From: Nitrosomonas sp.
Lineage (GTDB): Bacteria > Pseudomonadota > Gammaproteobacteria > Burkholderiales > Nitrosomonadaceae
DNA: 64,000 bases
Direction of reading: 5' to 3'
NCBI RefSeq assembly: GCF_024282095.1
Contig: NZ_JAMWZS010000002.1
Location: 1-64,000, forward strand
Under the pieces are notes generated by a model. It saw nothing but the letters and a program-made list of their open reading frames with translations. It searched no databases and was not told the DNA's origin. The position numbers and the translations under genes are program-made. This document shows, one piece after another, positions 55,982 through 64,000 of this stretch; position 1 is the first letter of the stretch; each line of letters opens with the position of its first letter.

Positions 55982-57892
55982 TTAAGACTTCAACAATAAC
56001 AATTCATTGAGTCTCTTTACAAAAGCTGCAGGATCCTCAAGCTGACCACCCTCAGCCAGTAAAGCCTGGTCAAACAAGATATGACTCCAGTCTTCAAAAT
56101 TGTCCACCTCTGTCTTTAATCGTTGCACCATCGGGTGATGTGGATTGATCTCTAGAATTGGCTTAGCATGCGGCACCTTTTGCCCTGCCGATTTCAACAA
56201 TCTCTCCAGATTACCCCCCATTTCATAGGTATCGGCAACAAGACAAGCTGGAGATTCTGTTAGACGAAAAGTAACACGCACATCTTTTACTTGCTCACCC
56301 AGCGCTACTTTCATTTTCTCTGTCAATTCCTGATAAGCGCTGGTTTCTTTTTCACGTTCTTCTTTCTCAGCCTCATCTTCCAGACTACCCAGATCTAAGC
56401 CACCTTTAGCGACAGATTGCAGCGGCTTGCCTTCAAATTCAGTTAAATTACTTACCAACCACTCATCCACGCGATCTGCTAACAATAGCACTTCGATACC
56501 TTTCTTGCGGAAAACTTCCAGGTGAGGGCTGTTTTTTGCCGCTTTCAGATTATCCGCTGTTACAAAGTAAATCTTTTCTTGTCCTTCTTTCATGCGCTGC
56601 ACATACGTTTCTAACGCAACTGTCGGCTCGTCGGTATCGCTTTGGGTAGTCACGAAACGTAACAATTTAGCTATTCGTTCACGATTTGCATAATCCTCAC
56701 CTACACCTTCCTTCAGTACCTGGCCGAACTCTCGATAAAAAGTACTAAATTTCTCTTTATCTGCATCATCTTTGTTCTTGGATAAATCTTCTATCAATCC
56801 CAGAACCTTCTTGACCACACCCGCTCTGATCGTGTCGATATCCTTAGATTCCTGCAATATCTCACGCGACACATTCAGAGGCAGGCTATTCGAATCAATC
56901 ACGCCGCGGACAAAGCGCAAATAATTAGGCAACAGCTTTTCAACATCATCCATGATAAAAACCCGTTGCACATATAGCTTAATACCGTGGCGACGTTCAC
57001 GATCAAATAAATCAAAAGGCGCCCGTGCCGGGATATAAAGTAGCTGAGTGTATTCCTGTTTCCCTTCCACCCGAGCATGCAGATAAGCAAGCGGAGGTTC
57101 AAAATCATGCGCTACGTGTTTGTAAAATTCATGATATTGCTCAACGGTAATTTCATTTTTTGGACGCGCCCATAACGCACTTGCCTGATTGATTGTTTCA
57201 TCTTCATCAGTGATTTTGTTTTTCTTCTCTTCCTGCGACCATTCTTCCTTCTTCATCACAATAGGCAGCGTGATATGATCAGAATACTTACGAATAATGT
57301 TACGGATCCGCATGCCATTGAGAAACTCATCTTCATCCTCGCGCAAATGCAGAATTACTTCAGTACCCCGTGTCGTCTTCTCTATGGTTTCCAGTGTGTA
57401 ATCACCTTCACCACTCGATTCCCAACAGACGCCATGCTCGGCAGTCAACCCGGCACGCCTGGTATTTAAAGTCACCTTGTCGGCAATGATAAATGCCGAA
57501 TAAAATCCGACACCAAATTGACCTATTAAATGAGCATCTTTGGCCTGGTCGCCGGTTAACGAATTAAAGAACTCCCGTGTACCCGATTTGGCGATAGTCC
57601 CGATATGATCAATCACTTCTTGACGGGACATACCGATACCGTTATCGGAAATGGTGATAGTCCGCTCATTACTATCGTAACTCACGCGGATCTTGAGATC
57701 GGAATCGGATTCATACAATGCCGCATCCGTGAGACTTTCAAAACGAAGTTTATCTGCAGCATCAGAGGCATTCGAAATCAATTCACGCAAAAATATTTCC
57801 TTATTACTGTATAAGGAATGAATCATCAGCTTTAATAGCTGTTTCGCTTCAGTTTGAAAACTTAGGTGTTCTTTGGTTGTTTCAGCTTGCAC
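55982..57892 (-). CDS. htpG: Chaperone HtpG (Hsp90)
   Basis: The bacterial Hsp90, an ATP-dependent homodimeric chaperone. N-terminal GHKL ATPase: [60 protein letters not shown]. Middle domain and C-terminal dimerisation domain follow. 636 residues is normal. The start is GTG at 57892, set by AAGGAGG five bases upstream. A sigma-32-type promoter lies just upstream. Confidence 0.97.
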   Translation of the reverse strand: MQAETTKEHLSFQTEAKQLLKLMIHSLYSNKEIFLRELISNASDAADKLRFESLTDAALYESDSDLKIRVSYDSNERTITISDNGIGMSRQEVIDHIGTIAKSGTREFFNSLTGDQAKDAHLIGQFGVGFYSAFIIADKVTLNTRRAGLTAEHGVCWESSGEGDYTLETIEKTTRGTEVILHLREDEDEFLNGMRIRNIIRKYSDHITLPIVMKKEEWSQEEKKNKITDEDETINQASALWARPKNEITVEQYHEFYKHVAHDFEPPLAYLHARVEGKQEYTQLLYIPARAPFDLFDRERRHGIKLYVQRVFIMDDVEKLLPNYLRFVRGVIDSNSLPLNVSREILQESKDIDTIRAGVVKKVLGLIEDLSKNKDDADKEKFSTFYREFGQVLKEGVGEDYANRERIAKLLRFVTTQSDTDEPTVALETYVQRMKEGQEKIYFVTADNLKAAKNSPHLEVFRKKGIEVLLLADRVDEWLVSNLTEFEGKPLQSVAKGGLDLGSLEDEAEKEEREKETSAYQELTEKMKVALGEQVKDVRVTFRLTESPACLVADTYEMGGNLERLLKSAGQKVPHAKPILEINPHHPMVQRLKTEVDNFEDWSHILFDQALLAEGGQLEDPAAFVKRLNELLLLKS

Positions 57893-57921
57893 ATTTGCCT
57901 CCTTAAAAAATTTGCTTATTT

Positions 57922-57949
57922 ATGTGGGGATCATGCAGAAAAATTCAAG
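57922..57949 (-). promoter_or_regulatory. Sigma-32 (heat-shock) promoter of htpG
   Basis: Minus strand CTTGAA, 14-bp spacer, CCCCACAT, against the consensus CTTGAAA-N(11-16)-CCCCATNT. It ends 29 bp before the GTG start. Confidence 0.85.
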
Positions 57950-58405
57950 TCAATTTATCAGTGAATTATTTACTTCAAATAAAGATACTAATATCCATAT
58001 AACTTCCAATAAATAATACGATTTTAATCACGCCCGGGAAACCATCACGATTCGCCTGGAAATTGTTATTGAGGAATGTTGAAGAAAAATGTAATTTGCC
58101 AGAATTGCGATTATTCACAGTAACTGCCGGTGAATGAAATAAGACCGAATAAGCAAGAATGCAAGCCTGTTGATAACATTTTCTGTTTGTAGCAGTGCGG
58201 ATCAGAATCTTCACAGGATTCAGCATCAGCTGATGTTTTTGTGTATTCGTTTTGGGATCAATTGATAGCGATTGGTAATTCCAGAACCATCCAATCTATC
58301 GCACGGTTATTGAGAAAAATGGCTCTGCCAAGAACGGCTACTTAACAAAAATTTTAACTTACAATACGCTAAAAATATTCAGTCAATTCGGAGAGACGAT
58401 ATAAA
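57950..58405. other. Intergenic stretch before the cupin gene
   Basis: About 450 bp. An 83-codon minus-strand ORF at 57975-58226 has no recognisable similarity and is not called. A GGAGAG ribosome binding site precedes the cupin ATG. Confidence 0.4.
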
Positions 58406-58723
58406 ATGAAACTACACAATATCTTTTCAAATATCCCTCATCACTTAGATAAAGAACTATTTCAGTGTCTGCTCAAACACGATACGGTAGCCATCGAAAG
58501 AATTATCTCAAAAGGCCATAGATCCGCTGAATCCGATTGGTACGATCAAGAAAAAAATGAGTGGGTTATGATATTAAAAGGAAAAGCCGTATTGTCCTTT
58601 GAAGATCAATCGTCAATACAGCTCAACGAAGGAGATTTTATTAATATCCCCTCTCATAAAAAACACAGAGTTGCATGGACGGATCCGGATAACGAAACAA
58701 TTTGGCTTGCTGTGCATTACTGA
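58406..58723 (+). CDS. Cupin-domain protein
   Basis: A 105-residue cytosolic single-domain cupin. Cupin motif 1 is reduced (SAESDWYDQEKNEWVMILKG) and motif 2 is present (GDFINIPSHKKHRVAWTDPD). One motif-1 His position is replaced, so metal binding is uncertain. Family members bind small ligands or metals; the substrate is unknown. Stands alone. Confidence 0.82.
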   Translation: MKLHNIFSNIPHHLDKELFQCLLKHDTVAIERIISKGHRSAESDWYDQEKNEWVMILKGKAVLSFEDQSSIQLNEGDFINIPSHKKHRVAWTDPDNETIWLAVHY

Positions 58724-58865
58724 TGAGAATTACTCCGATTGAAATTAATCATCAGAATAACCCATATCATTCAAGCTCACCCAAGTAACGCAATCATTGC
58801 AACCAACAACACCTACTTACATTTACTTGCAGATAGTTGAGGAAACTAACGTTTACCAGCCAATG

Positions 58866-59078
58866 CTATTTAGCTGCTGGCTTACCGTATTTTTGGCGGA
58901 ATTTCTCGACTCTACCCGCAGTATCTACAATTTTCTGTTTACCGGTATAAAATGGGTGACAAAGTGAACATACTTCAATATTCAACGCTTTTTTCATGGT
59001 AGAGCGTGTTTTAAAAACGTTGCCACAACTGCAAGTTACAGTTATTTCCTGGTAGTCTGGATGAATGTCTACTTTCAT
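58866..59078 (-). CDS. rpmE: 50S ribosomal protein L31 (zinc-binding form)
   Basis: A 70-residue ribosomal protein bridging the subunits. Four cysteines (C16 and C18 in VTCSCGN, C37 and C40 in [11 protein letters not shown]) form the zinc ribbon of the C+ form. The start MKVDIHPDY at 59078 is standard; the frame begins 15 bases earlier. It follows rho on the same strand, a typical order. Confidence 0.97.
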   Translation of the reverse strand: MKVDIHPDYQEITVTCSCGNVFKTRSTMKKALNIEVCSLCHPFYTGKQKIVDTAGRVEKFRQKYGKPAAK

Positions 59079-59175
59079 TGCCAATATCCTCAATTATTCC
59101 ATCCCCAAGGGGGACATTAAAAAGCGATGTATTATCCTTTAATGCGCGTATCGGTGCAACTATGAAAAACTACGC

Positions 59176-60435
59176 TTAAACTCGTCTCATCGAATCAAAA
59201 AAATCAGAATTACTCTTAGTTGCCTTGATCTTATCCAGCAAAAACGCCATAGCGTCCATATCATCCATGGGATGCAGCAATTTACGCAATACCCAGATTT
59301 TTTGCAGCACATCTGGAGGAATTAATAATTCTTCCCGACGTGTGCCCGATCGATTGACATTAATCGCCGGATAAATACGTTTCTCAGCCATTTTCCGGTC
59401 AAGATGGATTTCCATATTGCCGGTGCCCTTGAATTCTTCATAAATCACATCATCCATACGCGACCCCGTATCAATCAACGCAGTCGCAATAATGGTCAAC
59501 GATCCGCCTTCCTCGATATTACGCGCAGCACCGAAAAAACGTTTAGGACGTTGCAACGCGCTGGCGTCCACACCACCGGTCAGAACCTTGCCCGAAGCAG
59601 GCACCACCGTATTATAAGCGCGCGCCAGTCGCGTAATTGAATCGAGCAATATGACGACATCCTTCTTATGCTCTACCAAGCGCTTGGCTTTCTCAATGAC
59701 CATATCGGCTACTTGCACATGCCGCATGGCCGACTCATCAAACGTGGAAGAAATCACTTCCCCTCTGACCGAACGAATCATCTCCGTTACCTCTTCAGGA
59801 CGCTCGTCAATTAACAGCACCATCAGGATCACATCCGGATAATTAGCTGCAATGGCATGTGCAATGTGTTGCAACATAACGGTTTTACCGGATTTTGGAC
59901 TGGCAACCAGCAAACCACGTTGACCTTTGCCGATGGGAGCGATCAAATCGATAATACGGCTGGTGATATTTTCTTCCGCCTTAATGTCACGCTCAAGCAC
60001 CAATCGCTCGTCAGGAAATAATGGCGTTAGATTCTCAAACAGAATCTTTTGCTTGGAATTTTCCGGAGGCTCGTTATTAACTTTATCAACTTTTACCAGT
60101 GCAAAATAACGTTCACCATCTTTCGGAGGACGAATTTCACCGTCTATCGAATCCCCTGTGTGCAAATTAAAACGCCTGATCTGGCTTGGCGAAATATAAA
60201 TATCATCCGGTCCGGCCAGATACGATGTATCCGGAGAACGTAAAAAGCCAAAGCCATCCTGCAGCACTTCCAGCGTTCCATGCCCATAAATATTCTCGCC
60301 CTTACGCGCCTGATTCTTGAGCAATGCAAAAATCAAATCCTGCTTTCGCATTCGATTGGCGCCGTCAATTTCGTTCTCGACGGCCATTTTTACTAATTCA
60401 GTGACATGTAAGTTTTTGAGATCAGATAAGCGCAT
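59176..60435 (-). CDS. rho: Transcription termination factor Rho
   Basis: The hexameric RNA helicase that ends many transcripts. N-terminal Rho_N ([20 protein letters not shown]) and RNA-binding cold-shock domain ([20 protein letters not shown]), then the ATPase with Walker A ASPKSGKT, Walker [16 protein letters not shown] and the Q/R-loop region. 419 residues is standard. Confidence 0.98.
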   Translation of the reverse strand: MRLSDLKNLHVTELVKMAVENEIDGANRMRKQDLIFALLKNQARKGENIYGHGTLEVLQDGFGFLRSPDTSYLAGPDDIYISPSQIRRFNLHTGDSIDGEIRPPKDGERYFALVKVDKVNNEPPENSKQKILFENLTPLFPDERLVLERDIKAEENITSRIIDLIAPIGKGQRGLLVASPKSGKTVMLQHIAHAIAANYPDVILMVLLIDERPEEVTEMIRSVRGEVISSTFDESAMRHVQVADMVIEKAKRLVEHKKDVVILLDSITRLARAYNTVVPASGKVLTGGVDASALQRPKRFFGAARNIEEGGSLTIIATALIDTGSRMDDVIYEEFKGTGNMEIHLDRKMAEKRIYPAINVNRSGTRREELLIPPDVLQKIWVLRKLLHPMDDMDAMAFLLDKIKATKSNSDFFDSMRRV

Positions 60436-60579
60436 GAAGAGGCTCGTGAAAAAATAATACTTAAGTGAAAGATAATGATGCTGGAAGGAAAGTTGTTACA
60501 GATGGGATAGTTAAAATAGATATGTGGTCTTTACAATTTTCATATGACCCACAAATTCATATTCGTAAGACTAGCGGGT

Positions 60580-60906
60580 TTAAATATGGCTGTCAATAAA
60601 TGCTGTTAATTGTGATTTCGATAATGCCCCCACTTTGGTCGCTTCGATATTACCATTCTTAAATAACATTAATGTCGGAATACCACGAATACCATATTTC
60701 GGTGGTGTAATCTGATTCTCATCAATATTCAGTTTAGCCACCTTCAGGCGCCCGCCATACTCGCTTGCAATCTCATCAAGTATCGGCGCTATCATTTTAC
60801 ACGGACCGCACCACTCCGCCCAGTAATCAACGAGCACGGGAATTGTAGATTGCAACACTTCTGCTTCAAAATTGGCGTCAGTAACGTAATGGATATGCTG
60901 GCTCAT
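60580..60906 (-). CDS. trxA: Thioredoxin
   Basis: A 108-residue thioredoxin with active site WCGPC in [20 protein letters not shown] and the cis-Pro [11 protein letters not shown]. Cytosolic disulfide reductant. The ATG at 60906 ([10 protein letters not shown]) is chosen; the frame begins 15 bases earlier. Upstream of rho on the same strand, as in many Proteobacteria. Confidence 0.96.
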   Translation of the reverse strand: MSQHIHYVTDANFEAEVLQSTIPVLVDYWAEWCGPCKMIAPILDEIASEYGGRLKVAKLNIDENQITPPKYGIRGIPTLMLFKNGNIEATKVGALSKSQLTAFIDSHI

Positions 60907-61139
60907 ATAATCCTCATTCAAATTATTCAGTTTTCAGTTTTAAGATTGTAACCCCAACGTTATTTCTGAGATTAATTAACGGGGGTATTTATTGGGAATA
61001 AAGTTTAATAGAAAGGTATAAATACTACTGACTTGATATGCTATAGAAAAAAGCACTAAAAGGGAAGTATGTCCCGACAACAAAGTATCATGAAACAACT
61101 GACCAATCAAAATTGACAGCGCATCGCCACCTAAAACAA

Positions 61140-62216
61140 TCACGAAATCGCTTGGCTGAATGCCACAACATGATCAACTTCAAGCCTGATGCCTATTTTC
61201 TCACCGATCGTATGATTATGGTGACTGGGCACGAGTGACAGCACTTGCGCTCCGCTGGCAAGATGCAGTGTATATAAAATCTCCGCACCACGAAATGCCT
61301 TGTGAACAACGGTCGCGCGCAAAGGACTGGTATCATCATGCACAATATCATCGGGACGCAATAACACATCCACCCGACAGCCTTTGCCGCATTGATCATA
61401 ATCTGGCGCGCATTGCTGCGAAATCTTACCTCTTAACACACCCAATTCGATTTCAATCTGTTGATCGTCAATCATTTGCCCGGGAAGAAACACGCCCTGA
61501 CCGATAAAGTCTGCAACAAAACGATTAGCCGGGCAATGATAAAGATTAAAAGCAGTATCCCATTGCTGAACCTCACCCTGATGCATGACACCGATCTCAT
61601 CGGCAACAGCAAATGCCTCAGCCTGATCATGCGTCACCAGAATAGCGGTAGTTCCCTGATCTTTCAGAATCTCACGCACCTCCATACTTAAACGCTCACG
61701 CAAACTGACATCCAGATTGGAAAAAGGCTCATCCAACAACAACAACTCCGGTTTCGGTGCCAGCGCGCGCGCAAGTGCCACACGTTGCTGTTGACCACCT
61801 GACAATTCATGCGGATACTTTCCGGACACCTCAGACAAATGCACCACATGCAGCAATTCATCGACGCGCCGTTCGCGCTCCGTTCTGGCCAGTCGATGCA
61901 AGCCAAAACCGATATTGGCAGCGACATCAAGGTGCGGAAATAGCGCGTAGTCCTGAAAAACCATACCCACCTGCCGTTGCTCCGGTGGCACAAAGAAATT
62001 TGCGCTACTCACACACACGCCATTGAGCAAGATTTCTCCTGCCGACACCGACTCAAAACCGGCGATACACCGTAATGCGGTTGTCTTACCGCAACCACTC
62101 GGCCCCAGCAAACAACCAATCTGCCCTTGCTGCAATTGCAGAGATAAATCACGAATAACGACTTGCTCACCATAAGCTTGCCGGACATTGTTAAGTTGCA
62201 ATAACACTGGATTCAT
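61140..62216 (-). CDS. fbpC: Ferric iron ABC transporter ATP-binding protein
   Basis: The ATPase of an FbpABC-type iron(III) importer. Walker A GPSGCGKT, Q-loop VFQDYALFPH, signature LSGGQQQR, Walker B LLLLDEPFSNLD, H-loop VTHDQAEAFA. A C-terminal TOBE-like regulatory domain follows. 358 residues. Its start lies 4 bp after the fbpB stop codon. Confidence 0.93.
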   Translation of the reverse strand: MNPVLLQLNNVRQAYGEQVVIRDLSLQLQQGQIGCLLGPSGCGKTTALRCIAGFESVSAGEILLNGVCVSSANFFVPPEQRQVGMVFQDYALFPHLDVAANIGFGLHRLARTERERRVDELLHVVHLSEVSGKYPHELSGGQQQRVALARALAPKPELLLLDEPFSNLDVSLRERLSMEVREILKDQGTTAILVTHDQAEAFAVADEIGVMHQGEVQQWDTAFNLYHCPANRFVADFIGQGVFLPGQMIDDQQIEIELGVLRGKISQQCAPDYDQCGKGCRVDVLLRPDDIVHDDTSPLRATVVHKAFRGAEILYTLHLASGAQVLSLVPSHHNHTIGEKIGIRLEVDHVVAFSQAIS

Positions 62217-62220
62217 TAAT

Positions 62221-63912
62221 TTATTTCTCAGTTTGGCGCATGAACAATATGATCGGTATCAAACCGGCCAACACAAGCGTCACGGCAGGCAAGGCTGCCT
62301 GTTCCCATTGCCCTTCCGAAGTCATTTCAAAAATCCGCACAGCCAGCGTATCCCAGCCAAAAGGACGTGTCATCAATGTAATGGGCATTTCCTTCATGAC
62401 ATCAACAAACACTAAGGTTGCCGCAGTAAAAATACCCGGTTTCAGTATCGGAATATGCACTTTCCGGATCATCGCCCAACCATGCAACCCCAAACTCATC
62501 GCCGCTTCATCAATGCTGTGGGTAATGCGTTGCATCGCACCGTCAATGGGATAATGACTGACCGCCATAAAGCGTATCAAATAGGCGATCAGCATGATCA
62601 TCAGCGTGCCTTGAATCAGTTGACCCGTTTCAATCCGGAACCAATGCAGGATTAACTCACTGAGTTGCCCATCCAGCCAGGCAAGCGGCACATACACGCC
62701 AATCGCCAGCACCGTGCCGGGCAATGCATAGCCAATGGTTGCCGTACGCACTGCGGTGCGCGTGGCAGGGCCGGGATAACGCCGCGCCGCATAAACCATG
62801 GCAATCACAACCAGACAGGTCAACACAGCGGCCAAGCCGGACAACGATAGCGAATGCCACAGAAATTCCAGGTAACGCGCGACATCATAATCTTGTGCAA
62901 ACGATTGTAGCGCCCAGACACTTAATTGCGTAACCGGCAGCAGAAATGCAAAAAACAATACACTGAGAACAAAACCGGTAACCAGCCAATTATGCCAGCC
63001 TGTCAGTTGGATGCGTTGTGCTCTTGCGCTTCTTTTATTTTCAGCATAGCGCATACGCGCCCTGAATTGTTGCTCCACAACAATTACCACAAAAACAATC
63101 ATAATCAGCAAGGAAGCAAGCTGGGAAGCCGCATGCAGGGAAAACATGCTGAACCACGCTTTGTAAATAGCCGTCGTAAACGTATTGTAGTTAAACACCG
63201 CCACCGTGCCGAAATCCGCCAGCGTTTCCATCAGCACCAGCATGATACCCCCGGCTATCCAGGGACGTGCCATGGGCAGCACCACCTTGAAGAAGCCTTG
63301 CCGGCGGTTTAAACCCAGCGATTGCGCCACTTCCAACGAGCGTTTACCCTGACTCAGAAAGGCATTGCGCGCCAGCAAATACACATAGGGATAAAAAGCC
63401 AACGTCATGACAATAATGACGCCTATCCTACCTCGTATATCCGGAAACCAGGATAAATCGGAATCCAACCACGCACGCAATGCAGTCTGTAGTGGACCGG
63501 TGAAATCAAACAAGCCCAATGCGACAAAGGCCGTCACATAGGCGGGCATCGCCAGCGGCAATAACAACGCCCAGGAAAAAAAGCGGCGCCCGGGGAACTC
63601 ATACACAGCCGTAAACCAGGCCAGACTGATGCCCAAGAACGCGGTACCCGTGATAACGCCCAACGCAAGCCAGAACGTATTGACCAACAAAAGCGGCAGC
63701 GTAGTTTCAGCCAGATGTTGCCAAATATCACTGGCAGGCGCAAAAAATGATGAAACGATCACACCAACAGGTGCTAATACCAATGCAGCCGCTATAAAAG
63801 GAACCAGACGCCACATGGTCATGACATGATATGGATTTAACCGGTCGGACACATTTGCTACGGGAGTTTTATTTTCCACCACGCCGCGCGCTGCATTGTT
63901 CTGTGCACTCAC
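62221..63912 (-). CDS. fbpB: Ferric iron ABC transporter permease
   Basis: A fused 12-helix permease of 563 residues with two BPD_transp_1 halves. Both EAA-type loops are visible: AQSLGLNRRQGFFKVVLPMA in the first half and AMSLGLHGWAMIRKVHIPIL in the second. GTG start at 63912, 9 bp after the fbpA stop codon. Pairs with FbpC in the inner membrane. Confidence 0.93.
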   Translation of the reverse strand: MSAQNNAARGVVENKTPVANVSDRLNPYHVMTMWRLVPFIAAALVLAPVGVIVSSFFAPASDIWQHLAETTLPLLLVNTFWLALGVITGTAFLGISLAWFTAVYEFPGRRFFSWALLLPLAMPAYVTAFVALGLFDFTGPLQTALRAWLDSDLSWFPDIRGRIGVIIVMTLAFYPYVYLLARNAFLSQGKRSLEVAQSLGLNRRQGFFKVVLPMARPWIAGGIMLVLMETLADFGTVAVFNYNTFTTAIYKAWFSMFSLHAASQLASLLIMIVFVVIVVEQQFRARMRYAENKRSARAQRIQLTGWHNWLVTGFVLSVLFFAFLLPVTQLSVWALQSFAQDYDVARYLEFLWHSLSLSGLAAVLTCLVVIAMVYAARRYPGPATRTAVRTATIGYALPGTVLAIGVYVPLAWLDGQLSELILHWFRIETGQLIQGTLMIMLIAYLIRFMAVSHYPIDGAMQRITHSIDEAAMSLGLHGWAMIRKVHIPILKPGIFTAATLVFVDVMKEMPITLMTRPFGWDTLAVRIFEMTSEGQWEQAALPAVTLVLAGLIPIILFMRQTEK

Positions 63913-63921
63913 CCCGCCTTA

Positions 63922-64000
63922 TTACCGGTAACCTGCGCGATCCATCAATTTCACAGCAGTCGTCTGTAATTCACCGGCCTTAACCAGATTCATCGGGTTT
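63922..64000 (-). CDS. fbpA: Iron(III)-binding periplasmic protein, C-terminal end only
   Basis: The last 26 codons of a gene running off the window. The translation NPMNLVKAGELQTTAVKLMD followed by RAGYR matches the end of Fbp/AfuA-type iron-binding proteins (N-P-x-x-L-x-x-x-G). Position just upstream of fbpB supports the call. Confidence 0.75.
   Translation of the reverse strand, partial: NPMNLVKAGELQTTAVKLMDRAGYR

Noticed and set aside
57975..58226. 83-codon ORF on the minus strand
   Set aside because: No recognisable similarity, no signal or domain, and it overlaps no conserved signal; composition resembles intergenic DNA.

Overview
The window looks like a chromosomal segment of an ammonia-oxidising betaproteobacterium of the Nitrosomonas group. 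This is an inference. The di-haem cytochrome c peroxidase at 25222-26214 closely resembles, from memory, the Nitrosomonas europaea enzyme. The gene orders hfq-hflX-hflK-hflC / DUF2065 / hisZ / purA and ilvB-ilvH-ilvC-psd-pssA-leuA are typical of Betaproteobacteria. Hopanoid genes (shc, hpnG) are present. No amo, hao or nir genes lie in the window, so ammonia oxidation itself is not shown.

Positions 1-18000 are an accessory, rearranged region. It opens with the end of a tRNA-Ser and a umuC remnant. It then carries three paralogous outer-membrane beta-barrel porins, two related small lipoproteins, an intact IS3-family element, a LysR regulator, a decayed tandem pair of small membrane-protein genes, low-complexity secreted proteins, orphan ORFs and several miniature inverted-repeat elements. 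The stress kinase srkA, a DUF1415 protein and arfB form a short ordinary stretch inside it.

Positions 18000-42250 are mostly housekeeping genes: purA, hisZ, the hfq-hflXKC group, cytochrome c peroxidase, rppH, proS, a lytic transglycosylase, a TlpA-like thioredoxin, the branched-chain amino acid and phosphatidylethanolamine cluster, tldD, a nitrilase-family amidase and glnE. Positions 42250-50950 hold a type IV pilin gene behind a clear sigma-54-type promoter, a hairpin element in front of a membrane hydroxylase-like gene, an MsbA-like ABC exporter, hopanoid genes, an MlaA lipoprotein and an ExbB-like channel without an adjacent ExbD.

Positions 50950-64000 carry xseA behind an AT-rich stretch with DnaA-box-like sites, a third member of the small lipoprotein-like family, dsbB, xerD, ogt, htpG behind a sigma-32-type promoter, rpmE, rho, trxA and an fbpABC iron uptake operon that runs off the right edge.

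The least explained signals are these. First, a three-member family of small exported proteins shares a YYGR-x-G-x-D core. Second, a 23-bp-period direct repeat sits about 60 bp upstream of one porin and two of these lipoproteins, suggesting a small outer-membrane regulon. Third, a family of about 140-bp terminal-inverted-repeat elements (five copies and a fragment), plus a second unrelated element, sits at gene ends and in at least two cases supplies the stop codon of the neighbouring gene.
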